Source of the DNA: a virus
Virus record (IMG/VR): IMGVR_UViG_3300042914_001959
Coordinates: 1 to 22,036 of that record
DNA: 22,036 nucleotides
Reading direction: 5' to 3' (one strand)
Shown here one piece after another: positions 7,248-14,741 of the stretch. Below the pieces are notes generated by a model. It was not told where the DNA came from. It did no database searches and saw nothing but the letters and a program-made list of their open reading frames with translations. The translations under genes were made by a program, and so were the position numbers. Each line of letters begins with the position of its first letter. Position 1 is the first letter of the stretch.

Positions 7248-7725
7248 CGAACTGCAAGCACTCATCACAGCCGCGCGTGAAAAGTATGAAGCGGACACGG
7301 GCTTAATCCTGTGTTCATCATCATGGCGGCTAAACTTCGATGAGTGGCCGGTGAGTTATCTCGAACTGCCGACGCGCACGGTCAGTAGCGTTTCATCGAT
7401 CAAGTACATCGACGCGACTGGAACGCAGCAGACCGTCGCCAGTAGCGTTTACGAACTTGATGCCGCCTATCCATCGCCACGAATTCGGCTGCAAGATAAT
7501 CAGCAGTGGCCGACGATTCGAGGCCATGAAGGCGACATCGAGGTTAATTACGTGGCAGGCTATGCAAACCAAGGAGCGGTTCCTTATCGCGATCAGCAGG
7601 CGATTCTATTGCTAGCGGCGAACTGGTTCGAGAATCGCACCGGAATGATTGCATCTAGCGTGAATGAATCACCAGTCGGCTACAACCACCTGGTTCTGAA
7701 TCGCATGAGGGCGACTTACCCGTGA
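7144..7725 (+). CDS. Head-tail connector protein, gp6-like
   Basis: 193 residues. The N-terminal pattern LLITAAQFEPVSLQQLKTQVQL followed by a helical ITAAREKYEADTGL is the hallmark of HK97 gp6-like or SPP1 gp15-like adaptors, which form the ring below the portal. The middle contains the typical beta region (WPVSYLELPTRTVSSVSSIKYID and DIEVNYVAGYA), and the end has the QAILLLAANWFENRTG helix. ATG with AAGG 7 bases upstream. The gene ends in a GTGA overlap with the head-closure gene. Its position after the capsid genes and before the neck proteins is standard. Confidence 0.9.
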   Translation: MRNALLITAAQFEPVSLQQLKTQVQLADDYREHDNELQALITAAREKYEADTGLILCSSSWRLNFDEWPVSYLELPTRTVSSVSSIKYIDATGTQQTVASSVYELDAAYPSPRIRLQDNQQWPTIRGHEGDIEVNYVAGYANQGAVPYRDQQAILLLAANWFENRTGMIASSVNESPVGYNHLVLNRMRATYP

Positions 7726-8060
7726 GATTTCGCGACATGGTTGACATCCAGCAGGATTCGAGCGCCGAAGGAAATCCCGAAGAGGACTTCACTGGCTCGC
7801 CATTCATTGCCCGTGTTCCATGCGAGATCAAGACAATCAGCGGAGACGAAACCTTTCGCGGCAGACAACTGACGGCGGGCAATTCGCACGTCGTCCACAT
7901 GCACTTTTACCCAGGCGTCAAGACACGAATGCGGCTTTTATGCCGCGGCAGACTCGACGGGCGAATCCTGAATATCACCGATGTTCGCGAGCTTGACATG
8001 ACAGAGCGAGGGGCGAGGAAGATTCTCGAACTGTACTGCAGCGAGGCCAGTCCGCAATGA
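7722..8060 (+). CDS. Head closure (head-tail joining) protein
   Basis: 112 residues from a GTG start that overlaps the previous stop as GTGA. The pattern RFRDMVDIQQDS near the start, beta-rich middle (VPCEIKTISGDET), and R-x-L-D-G-R-I-L-N-I-T-D-V-R-E-L-D toward the end matches SPP1 gp16-like head-tail adaptors, which plug the portal/connector channel after packaging. Family members are about 105-120 residues, so the length fits. The stop overlaps the following ATG as ATGA, keeping the neck proteins coupled. Confidence 0.85.
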   Translation: MRFRDMVDIQQDSSAEGNPEEDFTGSPFIARVPCEIKTISGDETFRGRQLTAGNSHVVHMHFYPGVKTRMRLLCRGRLDGRILNITDVRELDMTERGARKILELYCSEASPQ

Positions 8061-8635
8061 TGCGACTACGCACCAACATCCAGAGTGAAGCCTGGGCAAT
8101 CATCACGAAAGAGGTTGAGCGATTGCCAGCGGAGCTACGTGAAAAGCCGATCCGCGCAGCAATGACGAAAGCTGCTCGCGACATCGCAGCGAAGCAGACC
8201 GCGATCGTGAAGGCGATGACGTTTAAGCCGCTCGACAAGCGGCAGGAACTCAGGCCGCGACTCTACGAGATCATGGGCTATCGAATTCGCAGCTACGGAA
8301 AGCACCTATACACCATTGCCGGCGCGACTCGTGGAAACAAAGCAGGTTATCACGCTCATCTAGTCGATAGCGGGCATCAGATCGTAGTCGGCGGCACGCT
8401 GAAAGACGGCGGAAAAAAAGCGCGGACACGCAAGAGTAAACGCGGTGCGGCATACATGGGCCGCGGCATTGTCAAAGCACGAGTAGCGGCGAGGCCATTC
8501 GTTAAGGCTCCCGCCGTGGAGGTTTACTCAAACTTCGGTGACGTAGTCGTTCAGCGAGTGCGAGGATACATCAAGAACTGGGAAAGCCGAGTAAGACGAG
8601 GGATCACAACCAAGGCGCAGCGGGTGAAGGTGTAA
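8057..8635 (+). CDS. Neck/tail completion protein, HK97 gp10 family
   Basis: 192 residues. The family signature is HAHLVDSGHQIVVGG near 112-126, and ARPFVKAPAVEVYSNFGDVV near 157-176, as in HK97 gp10-like proteins that join the tail to the connector. It is very basic overall, with a Lys/Arg-rich loop (KDGGKKARTRKSKRG). The start ATG overlaps the previous stop as ATGA; ATGATG offers an alternative start one codon later. Somewhat longer than many family members (about 140-160). Confidence 0.85.
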   Translation: MMRLRTNIQSEAWAIITKEVERLPAELREKPIRAAMTKAARDIAAKQTAIVKAMTFKPLDKRQELRPRLYEIMGYRIRSYGKHLYTIAGATRGNKAGYHAHLVDSGHQIVVGGTLKDGGKKARTRKSKRGAAYMGRGIVKARVAARPFVKAPAVEVYSNFGDVVVQRVRGYIKNWESRVRRGITTKAQRVKV

Positions 8636-8637
8636 TC

Positions 8638-9060
8638 GTGGCAGAGATCACCGCCGAGTTAATCACCTGGCTGAAGACGCGATCGACAATAACATCGCTT
8701 GTCGGCGCTTCCACTGGTGCGAGGATCTACCCAGAGCGACCGAAGCAAAACGCACAGTTGCCGTATCTGGTCATTTCACAGAACGGCGGGCGAGCGGTGC
8801 CGCACTTGGCCGGACGATCGAAACTAAAAGAGACGGCGTTTGAAATCTTTGCGGTGGGTGACACTCGCGCACAAGCCGACGCACTAAGCACGGCAGTCGA
8901 TGACGAGTTGACGCCGGACAACAAGACAATGGGCTCAACCTTCGTAACAGAGGTTGTTCAAGAAATGCACCGCGACGCGGGCGATGACTTGCCGATTGAC
9001 GGCAGCGACCGCACGCGGTACTGGGCACGTAGTTCTTACAGGCTGTTTTACTTGACTTAG
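8638..9060 (+). CDS. Tail completion protein, DUF3168-like
   Basis: 140 residues from GTG, with GAAGGTG 6 bases upstream. TARIYPERPKQNAQLPYLVISQNGG (about 26-51) is the typical 'x-x-R-I-Y-P-x-x-x-P-Q-x-x-x-x-P-Y-x-V-I' line of gp17-like/DUF3168 proteins, which cap the proximal end of the tail tube. ADALSTAVDDEL near 79-90 and RYWARSSYRLFYL at the end fit as well. It lies between the gp10-like neck protein and the tail tube protein, the canonical place. Confidence 0.85.
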   Translation: MAEITAELITWLKTRSTITSLVGASTGARIYPERPKQNAQLPYLVISQNGGRAVPHLAGRSKLKETAFEIFAVGDTRAQADALSTAVDDELTPDNKTMGSTFVTEVVQEMHRDAGDDLPIDGSDRTRYWARSSYRLFYLT

Positions 9061-9077
9061 GAAACGGAGGCTGAATC

Positions 9078-9509
9078 ATGCCAGCAACGGCAGTACCAGA
9101 CACAGGGCACGGGGCGACGGTGACATTTGCGACGACAAGCTGGAGCGGAAAGCTGGTAGGCATTCCGACGAATCTTCAACTCACGCGGCCGCGCGTTGAT
9201 ACGACGCACTTGGGCACGAGCACGAACCGCTCTTACATGCCCGGCGACGTCAACGAGCTTGGCGAGATCACGCTCGATGTTTTGTTCGAGGGCACGGTTG
9301 GCTTGCCAGCGATCGGCACCGCAGCGGAAACAATCACGATTACCTTTCCGCTCCCAGGTGGTGGCGCAGCAACTGCGCCGAACATCGCGGGCACTGGCTT
9401 CATCACCGGCGTTCAGTACCCACCACTCCAGACGGGCACCGTTCAGCAGGGTCAAATTACGTTCACGTACAACGGCGGCACCGGACCGACGTACACAGCC
9501 GCAAGCTAA
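9078..9509 (+). CDS. Major tail (tube) protein
   Basis: 143 residues with GGAGG about 9 bases upstream. The protein is beta-rich: GHGATVTFATTSWSGKLVGI, then PRVDTTHLGTST (about 39-50), ELGEITLDVLFEG (about 61-73), TITITFPLPGG and GQITFTYNGGTGPTYTAA at the end. This 'V-D-T-T-H-x-G-T ... G-E-I-x-L-x-V-x-F' pattern is typical of lambda/HK97-like tail tube proteins that stack as hexameric rings around the tape measure. No Ig-like C-terminal domain is present. Position just before the chaperones and tape measure supports the call. Confidence 0.85.
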   Translation: MPATAVPDTGHGATVTFATTSWSGKLVGIPTNLQLTRPRVDTTHLGTSTNRSYMPGDVNELGEITLDVLFEGTVGLPAIGTAAETITITFPLPGGGAATAPNIAGTGFITGVQYPPLQTGTVQQGQITFTYNGGTGPTYTAAS

Positions 9510-9521
9510 GGAGTGCAAGCC

Positions 9522-9830
9522 GTGGCAGACTTTTCAAAAATACGTGTCGAACTTCGTCGGCACGTTGGCTACATGCACACCGCTGAATTCGGTTTGATGC
9601 CGGTCGAGCATCCGCAGAAATACGTTCTCTACTATCTTCCAGAAGCTGCGCCGGGTGAATCAAACATCCGCCATGCTGGCTATCTGGCAGACGTGGAAGG
9701 CGCGCGGGTTTGCTGGTTTCCGCACATACGCGAAAAAGCGGAGCAGGTTCGCGGGCTTGTCGAACACATCGAAGGCGAAGCTTACCGGCTGAAGGACGCG
9801 GGCGAGTTTGTCGATCCGCCGGAGGCTTAA
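9522..9830 (+). CDS. Small tail-region protein of unknown function
   Basis: 102 residues if started at the GTG at 9522, which has TAAGGAG (9507-9513) 8 bases upstream. An earlier in-frame GTG at 9513 overlaps that ribosome site and is less likely. The sequence is mixed helix and strand: MADFSKIRVELRRHVGYM, KYVLYYLPEAAPG, YLADVEGARVCWFPH, and an acidic helix REKAEQVRGLVEHIEGEAY. No motif is recognised. Sitting between the tail tube protein and the tail assembly chaperones, it is probably a tail component or assembly factor. Confidence 0.65.
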   Translation: MADFSKIRVELRRHVGYMHTAEFGLMPVEHPQKYVLYYLPEAAPGESNIRHAGYLADVEGARVCWFPHIREKAEQVRGLVEHIEGEAYRLKDAGEFVDPPEA

Positions 9831-9846
9831 GGATCAAAGTGGCGTA

Positions 9847-9915
9847 GTGTGGCACGTTATCGCCGCGCTGCTGGTTTTCGTCGTGAGACGAATCGCCACA
9901 CCCCAGCAGCGCGGC
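9847..9915 (+). promoter_or_regulatory. Predicted RNA pseudoknot with embedded hairpin, upstream of the tail chaperone gene
   Basis: Three exact pairings: GTGTGGC 9847-9853 with GCCACAC 9895-9901 (7 bp); GCCGCGCTGCTGG 9862-9874 with CCAGCAGCGCGGC 9903-9915 (13 bp); and between them TTCGTC 9877-9882 with GACGAA 9887-9892 around a GTGA (GNRA-type) tetraloop. The first two cross each other, giving an H-type pseudoknot with an inserted hairpin. There is no T-run after it (ACCTTATT), so it is not a simple terminator. The ribosome site of the next gene (GAGG 9925-9928) is 10 bases downstream and free. Confidence 0.55.
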
Positions 9916-9937
9916 ACCTTATTCGAGGATCTTGGTC

Positions 9938-10306
9938 ATGAGTTTGAAGGACAAATTGCGTCAAGGATTCGAGCGGCGTTTCATCACAGTGACCGTCCCC
10001 CTCGTGGGCGACGTTCGATTACGTTCCTTATCATCGTCGGAAATGCGAGCGCTTCGCAATTCGTTGACCGATGACAAAGGCGAGACAATCAAACCACGCA
10101 TCGAGCGACTGAACGAAATACTGGCTTCAATGACGATTGTTGATGAGGCTGGCAATCTCGAATTCACCGAAGGCGAAGCGATGAGCGGCGCATTCGACTC
10201 GATGGATGCCGCATCGGCGAAGGTGCTGTTTTCGCACGTCGTCAGGCACACCGGCTTTACCGCGGACAGCGACTGGCAAGCAATCGAGGGCGCAGCAAAA
10301 AACTAA
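9938..10306 (+). CDS. Tail assembly chaperone, G-like (unshifted product)
   Basis: 122 residues from ATG 9938, with GAGG (9925-9928) 9 bases upstream. A TTG at 9932 is in frame but only 3 bases from that site. Content is helical and acidic (SLKDKLRQGFERRFITV, LRSLSSSEMRALRNSL, SMDAASAKVLFSHVV). The position between tail tube and tape measure, and the ending ...GCA AAA AAC TAA, identify it as the lambda G equivalent: a chaperone that coats the tape measure protein during tail assembly and is absent from the virion. Its last codons form the frameshift site that leads to the longer G-T product. Confidence 0.82.
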   Translation: MSLKDKLRQGFERRFITVTVPLVGDVRLRSLSSSEMRALRNSLTDDKGETIKPRIERLNEILASMTIVDEAGNLEFTEGEAMSGAFDSMDAASAKVLFSHVVRHTGFTADSDWQAIEGAAKN

Positions 10307-10620
10307 GAAACAACCGGCTTGAACTACTTCGCGCACGAACCGCGGCGCGACTTGGGTTTCAGTCGGTGGGAGAATGGCTCGACGCAACAACCAGAGACGA
10401 ACAGCGCGAGATGATGGCACTCGCACTGCTTGATGGTTGGGGCGAAGAGTGGCAGGAAATCGTCGCCATGATTCACAATGCGAACGTGACGAAACCAGAG
10501 CACGTGAAATCACCCGAGGACATGCGGCGATTCAAGCACTTAGAAGCGGTGAAGCAGCCGGAGCCAGTGGACTGGGAAGCGGCGCAGCGAGCATTTGAGC
10601 GAGCAATTTTGAGGCGATAG
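9938..10620 (+). CDS. Tail assembly chaperone G-T fusion made by -1 frameshift
   Basis: Slipping back one base on A AAA AAC moves ribosomes from the G frame into the frame that starts CTA AGA at 10303 and stays open to TAG at 10618-10620. This adds 105 residues to the 122 of the G part (227 in all). The T part reads LRNNRLELLRARTAARLG, then VGEWLDATTRDEQREMM, GWGEEWQEIVAMIHN and DMRRFKHLEA, helical and charged like other T domains, which recruit the tail tube protein to the tape measure. A separate start for the T part (ATG 10366) exists but would lose the first third and has no obvious ribosome site. The tape measure gene follows one base after the stop. Confidence 0.8.
10297..10303 (+). other. 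Slippery heptamer A AAA AAC for -1 frameshifting
   Basis: In the upstream frame the codons are GCA AAA AAC TAA, so the heptamer is exactly in register (X XXY YYZ) and directly followed by the stop. A possible stimulatory stem, TCGCGC 10329-10334 with GCGCGA 10345-10350, lies 25 bases downstream, further than usual. Such a site between two tail chaperone frames is a conserved feature of many siphoviruses. Confidence 0.82.
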
Positions 10621-10621
10621 C

Positions 10622-12685
10622 ATGGCCGATAAATCGATCAGCGTAGGCGCAGAACTTTTATTCGAGTTTAGGGACGATGCTTCATCGTCCGCGCGTAAGG
10701 CTATTGCCGATCTTAATAAAGTCATTCGCTCGACGACGCCTGAACAAGAATTGTTCGCTAAGGCAACTGCCAAGGCTGATTTTCAGCTTTCTAAGCTTGC
10801 CGAAAAATATGCTGCAGGCGAGATCAGCGGCGAACATTATGCAGCAGCGATCAAACACATCAACGACAACCTGCCGCAGAATATCAAGCTGCAGCAGCAA
10901 GCAGCAGCAGAAGCAAAGCGGCTAGCAGATGCGCAGCAGATCGTGACCGCCAAGCTAGTAAGCCGCGGCGGATTTAGCGACGACTTAAAGCAAGCCGCTG
11001 GACAGTTGCCACTATTCGGAAAATTTACCGGCGTGATTGGACCTGCAACCGCAGGTCTAGCAGCGTTTGCCGTGGCTGCTGGAGTCGTTCGCGCGCAAGT
11101 CGAGTTAATGTCCACAGCGATCGGCTACGCAGCAGACAACATTCGTAAAGCCTACGAAGCACTCGACGAAACAGCAGACGCCGCCGAGGATTTAGGCATC
11201 AAAGCGAACGCTCTGCGCCAATTGCAGCTTCAAGCCGAGCTTGCCGAAGTCTCAACGGAAACGCTTCGCAACTCGCTCAAGAAGATGATGGTAAACCTGG
11301 GCGAAGCTGCTGACGATCCACGAGGCGGAGCGGCGAAGCTATTCACTAAGCTGCGACTGGACGCAACCGAGCTCGCCAACGCAAAGCCAGAAGTCGCGTT
11401 TGAAAAAATCATGACGGCAATCGAGGACTTGCCGACGCGGGCCCAGCAGCTGAACGCGATCAATGACATATTCGGTCGTGGCAATACCGAAATCATTCGG
11501 CTTATCGGAAGCTACGAGAAGTACCGCGACGTGGCGAAGGAGTTAGCTACAACGCTAACCGATGAGCAGACAGCCGCGCAGGATGAAGCACAAGCATCGT
11601 TTCGGCTGCTTGATATCGTCATGCGTGAGACGTGGAAGGAAGTGGCGAAAGACGTTATCCCCGCCGTTGGCAATCTTGCGAAAGCACTCACGGAACTACT
11701 GCGCGACAAGGACGCACGCGACACGTTTATTGCAGCGTTTCAGGACATTGCAGGCGTGATGAAGATAGTAGCCGAATCAGGCGATACCGTGGCAAGTGTG
11801 CTGGGAAAGATAATCAGAGCATTACAGGAAATCGGGCCAGCTGGAAAAGCACTGGCTCAGATCGTGCTACCGCAACCGCTGCGCGTTCCATTCATGGCGG
11901 CAACAACAGCCGCCGGATTGCTTCCCAGTCAACAGCAAGTCGAGGCATTGCGCCGCAACCGAGAAGCGGAAGCATTTATCCAGAAGCAGATTGACAAAAC
12001 GAAAGAGCAAGAGGAAGCAGCTAACCGAGCAGCGAAAGCGGTACGCGGTTTGGACGTCGAGTTTTCTGCACTTATCTCAGGCCCAACGCTAGGCGGTGGA
12101 GCATTCAGTTTGTTCGACGGTGTCGGCGATCGAATCAAAAAAATGACCGAGGACCAAGAGAAGTTTCTGCAGCAGATTCGAGAGCAAAACGAACTCATCG
12201 GGAAGACGCGCGAAGAACAGGAGCAGATCAGGCTTAGTAGGATCACGGCACTTGCTGGGGCAATGGATGCGCTAAAAGTCGCACAAGACGAACGGGCCGA
12301 AAAAGAGAAGATACTGGACCTGGAACGTGAAGCCGCACAAGTAGCACAGGATCAAGTGAAGGAAGCCGAGAATTTGCGACGCTCGCTCATGTCGCGAGAC
12401 GAAAAGGCGCAAGAGAACATCGCCAAGTGGCGCGACTTGGCGAAGCAGGGACTTCTCTTTGACTTTGAGTTGCAAAAACTTATTGACCGGGAACTAGGCG
12501 GACTGGGAACCGGCAAGGCTCCAGAGGTACCTAGCACGCTGCGAGCGGGCTCAGCGGAGGCGTATCGAGCGATGTTCTATAAATCGACGAAGACGACCGA
12601 CGACATCCTCAAGCGCATCGAGAAAAACACGCGGCCAGACCAAGCAGGCGAGAAGCTGCAATTAGTCAACGAAGGGATTGCATAG
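10622..12685 (+). CDS. Tape measure protein
   Basis: 687 residues, the longest gene here, preceded by GAGG and overlapping nothing. It sets tail length and is ejected with the DNA. Residues 1-125 are Ala/Lys/Gln-rich helix; 131-157 form a hydrophobic segment (FTGVIGPATAGLAAFAVAAGVV) that could insert in the host membrane; about 185-300 matches the TP901-type tape measure core (LGIKANALRQLQLQAELAEVS ... AINDIFGRGNTEIIRLIGS); 440-620 is strongly coiled-coil (REAEAFIQKQIDKTKEQ and REQNELIGKTREEQEQ). By the 1.5 A per residue rule the tail is about 100 nm. No lytic domain is visible. Confidence 0.92.
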   Translation: MADKSISVGAELLFEFRDDASSSARKAIADLNKVIRSTTPEQELFAKATAKADFQLSKLAEKYAAGEISGEHYAAAIKHINDNLPQNIKLQQQAAAEAKRLADAQQIVTAKLVSRGGFSDDLKQAAGQLPLFGKFTGVIGPATAGLAAFAVAAGVVRAQVELMSTAIGYAADNIRKAYEALDETADAAEDLGIKANALRQLQLQAELAEVSTETLRNSLKKMMVNLGEAADDPRGGAAKLFTKLRLDATELANAKPEVAFEKIMTAIEDLPTRAQQLNAINDIFGRGNTEIIRLIGSYEKYRDVAKELATTLTDEQTAAQDEAQASFRLLDIVMRETWKEVAKDVIPAVGNLAKALTELLRDKDARDTFIAAFQDIAGVMKIVAESGDTVASVLGKIIRALQEIGPAGKALAQIVLPQPLRVPFMAATTAAGLLPSQQQVEALRRNREAEAFIQKQIDKTKEQEEAANRAAKAVRGLDVEFSALISGPTLGGGAFSLFDGVGDRIKKMTEDQEKFLQQIREQNELIGKTREEQEQIRLSRITALAGAMDALKVAQDERAEKEKILDLEREAAQVAQDQVKEAENLRRSLMSRDEKAQENIAKWRDLAKQGLLFDFELQKLIDRELGGLGTGKAPEVPSTLRAGSAEAYRAMFYKSTKTTDDILKRIEKNTRPDQAGEKLQLVNEGIA

Positions 12686-12686
12686 C

Positions 12687-13625
12687 ATGGCAGTCGTCGG
12701 CACCGCGCAACCAATCGAATCCAGCGGTTCATTCGGCAATGCCGCTGAATACACCGTTGTCTATCAGGTCATTACCGATTCAGCAGGTGACGGGCCAGCA
12801 GTGGCACAAGGCGCCAGCGGCATACCATCGCGCGGAGTGGCTTACTCGTTCGGCAACGAATCGGATTCGTTTTGCTTCGCTGAGTCAGCGACAGCTAAAC
12901 TCGTCGGTGTTGAGCAGTCGCGCAAGCAGTGGCACGTAACGGTTACATTCAAACACCCGTCACTCAGCGAGCAGAAGGACGAGTCAACAGCGGGCCAGTA
13001 TCAAGACCCGGTGGACATGGGCTGGAAGATTAGTGGGAGCTTTGCCTCAGGCGACGTACCAGCAATTCGCGACAGCACCGGGCTCCTGATCGAGAACTCC
13101 GCCAAGCAGTTATTTTTGAATCCGCCACTCATGACCGATGGGCGCCTTGATACGCTCGTTCTTCAAAAAAACACGCCGACCATTTCGCTATCGCTCCGCG
13201 CGTTCTTGCGTGGGCGCGTAAACGCTGGTCAGCTATGGGGACTCAAAGCGCGACAGGTTAAACTGGTGCGATGGGACTACCAAATACTGTACTACGGTGC
13301 TGGGATTCCGTACGTCGCCAACACATGGGAATTTTCGATCAAGACGCAGCAAGATCCAGAGTTTGAACAAGTCGAAGCCGAGATTGGATGGACTGATAAG
13401 GTAATCGACCGAGGAACGCGTTTTATCCGTGACGCAGACGCCGACGACATTCGTGAGCGTTATCAGGCGGTGATGATTAACGATCATGAAGCCGAAGCGA
13501 ACTTGGACGGCAACGGCGGTTTGCTTGAACCAGATGACGATCCGCACTTCCTAACGTTTCGCGTTGAGCCCGAAGTCAATTTTGGGCTCTACTTCCCAGA
13601 TCCACTACCAGGACCATTTGTTTAA
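12687..13625 (+). CDS. Tail-tip region protein, possibly distal tail/baseplate
   Basis: 312 residues from ATG 12687, with GAAGGGA (12671-12677) 9 bases upstream; an in-frame TTG at 12678 is too close to that site. Beta-rich with recurring lines such as YTVVYQVITDSAGDGPAVAQ (about 25-44), QWHVTVTFKHPS (about 82-93), IENSAKQLFLNPPL near 140, and WDYQILYYGAGIPYVANTWEFSIK near 210-233. I recognise this general layout from proteins encoded directly after the tape measure in other siphoviruses, where it is usually annotated only as a tail protein. A distal tail or baseplate role is inferred from position. It ends in an acidic, Pro-rich tail. Confidence 0.6.
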   Translation: MAVVGTAQPIESSGSFGNAAEYTVVYQVITDSAGDGPAVAQGASGIPSRGVAYSFGNESDSFCFAESATAKLVGVEQSRKQWHVTVTFKHPSLSEQKDESTAGQYQDPVDMGWKISGSFASGDVPAIRDSTGLLIENSAKQLFLNPPLMTDGRLDTLVLQKNTPTISLSLRAFLRGRVNAGQLWGLKARQVKLVRWDYQILYYGAGIPYVANTWEFSIKTQQDPEFEQVEAEIGWTDKVIDRGTRFIRDADADDIRERYQAVMINDHEAEANLDGNGGLLEPDDDPHFLTFRVEPEVNFGLYFPDPLPGPFV

Positions 13626-13635
13626 CAGGTGAATC

Positions 13636-14007
13636 ATGGCCGATGAACTAACGATGACATTGACGTTAAGCTACAAGAACGGCAACGCTGCCGATTCGGT
13701 GGCGGCTGGGGCGCTCAAGTATTCTCAAGTAAACCAGCTGATTGCGAGCGGCATTCAAACGATCGGCACGAGTGCCGAAAACCTTGGAACCGGCGACGTT
13801 GGCACTACGGGCGGTTGGCTCTGGATGAGAAACCTGTCGTCGGTCAATTACGTCACCTTTGGCGCCGACGACAGCGGCACGCAAAAAACATGCGGGCGAT
13901 TGCCAGCTGGTCATCAGTGCTTGTTCTTTCTCGAAGCTGGAACAACGCTCAAGCTCACCGCTAACACGGCAGCGGTGAACGTTCAATACAAACTCTTCGC
14001 TCTGTAG
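13636..14007 (+). CDS. Small beta-rich virion protein
   Basis: 123 residues with AGGTG about 7 bases upstream. The pattern of small glycine-rich loops between strands (LTLSYKNGNAADSVAAG, GGWLWMRNLSSVNYVTFGADDSG, RLPAGHQCLFFLEAGTTLKL, AAVNVQYKLFAL) resembles small jelly-roll-like virion proteins found in the tail-tip/fibre region, where 'G-x-L-x-x-x-N-L-x-x-x-N-Y-V-x-x-G' and 'L-P-A-G-x-x-x-L-F' lines recur. Probably a minor structural subunit of the tail tip or a fibre-associated protein. No enzymatic motif. Confidence 0.55.
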   Translation: MADELTMTLTLSYKNGNAADSVAAGALKYSQVNQLIASGIQTIGTSAENLGTGDVGTTGGWLWMRNLSSVNYVTFGADDSGTQKTCGRLPAGHQCLFFLEAGTTLKLTANTAAVNVQYKLFAL

Positions 14008-14009
14008 TC

Positions 14010-14726
14010 ATGGCCAAACTCACCACGTTTAACGATGACGCACGCCGGCGCATTTCGCGCGTAGTACGCGACTGGGAAACCGGACGCGATCCGCGCATGG
14101 CGGAGGGTATTGGCAAGCAGGGGACCGGCGTAGATTGGAGCTGCCTGACGGTCAAGAACATGACCGGCGGAAATCTTCGCCGTGGCGACGTCGTAAAAAT
14201 TGGCGGGCTCGATTTTACCGCGACCGTTGAAGCCGACATCCGCCAAGCATCCGCGACGTATGCAGTAGCAACTAATGACTACGAGCCGCTGGGCGTAGCC
14301 ACGTTTGCCATTGACTCGACGAAAACCGGGCGAGTGCAACTGGCGGGAGTCGCGACGGTCTATGCTACCATCAGCGACAGCATTGATCGACCATACCTAG
14401 CACCAGGCGCGAGCGGAAAACTTAAGCCGTCATGGTGGGGGCAATTTGAAATCGTTTACGCTGATCAATCGACTAACGGCGAAAAGCTGGTACTCGCTCG
14501 CATTTGCGCCACGCAAACCCCGGTCTATAAGGGCAAGACCAAATCAACCATCAATCCAGGTGGCAGCGGCAACGTGGGCCTGTACTATGGCGGAAGCGAG
14601 CGGGAAACCGTGACGGCATTTCTAAACTGGATGGAGGGGACGACATCCCTAGCCACCAATACCGAATGCCTGATAACATGGTTCCGAGACGAGAAAAAGT
14701 GGGTCATTATCGAAGCTGAATGCTAG
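14010..14726 (+). CDS. Tail-region structural protein of unknown function
   Basis: 238 residues beginning 2 bases after the preceding stop, with no clear ribosome site, so probably translated by re-initiation. An Arg-rich helical start (DDARRRISRVVRDWETG) is followed by beta-rich sequence: CLTVKNMTGGNLRRGDVVKIGG (about 45-66), then repeated strand-like stretches and IARICATQTPVYKGKT-like loops, ending in WFRDEKKWVIIEAEC. The 'V-x-N-x-x-G-x-x-L-x-R-G-D-V-V' line suggests a small barrel-like domain. Its place among tail-tip genes points to a baseplate or fibre component; function not recognised. Confidence 0.55.
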   Translation: MAKLTTFNDDARRRISRVVRDWETGRDPRMAEGIGKQGTGVDWSCLTVKNMTGGNLRRGDVVKIGGLDFTATVEADIRQASATYAVATNDYEPLGVATFAIDSTKTGRVQLAGVATVYATISDSIDRPYLAPGASGKLKPSWWGQFEIVYADQSTNGEKLVLARICATQTPVYKGKTKSTINPGGSGNVGLYYGGSERETVTAFLNWMEGTTSLATNTECLITWFRDEKKWVIIEAEC

Positions 14727-14741
14727 GATGAAAGGTGAAAT

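Noticed and set aside
9057-9518. 153-codon minus-strand frame opposite the tail tube gene
   Set aside because: Arg/Cys/Ala-rich shadow typical of GC-rich coding DNA; no motif, no coupling, fully covered by the tail tube gene.
9862-9915. Simple intrinsic terminator before the chaperone gene
   Set aside because: The stem is strong but no T-run follows and the loop is 28 bases with its own hairpin and crossing pairing, so a regulatory fold fits better.
9847-9915. HDV-like self-cleaving ribozyme
   Set aside because: The order of stems is similar, but there is only one base between P1' and P2', so the P4 stem and the catalytic cytosine linker are missing.
9808-10074. 88-codon + frame over the pseudoknot region
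   Set aside because: Arg-rich, starts inside the preceding gene and covers the paired region and the chaperone start; no ribosome site.
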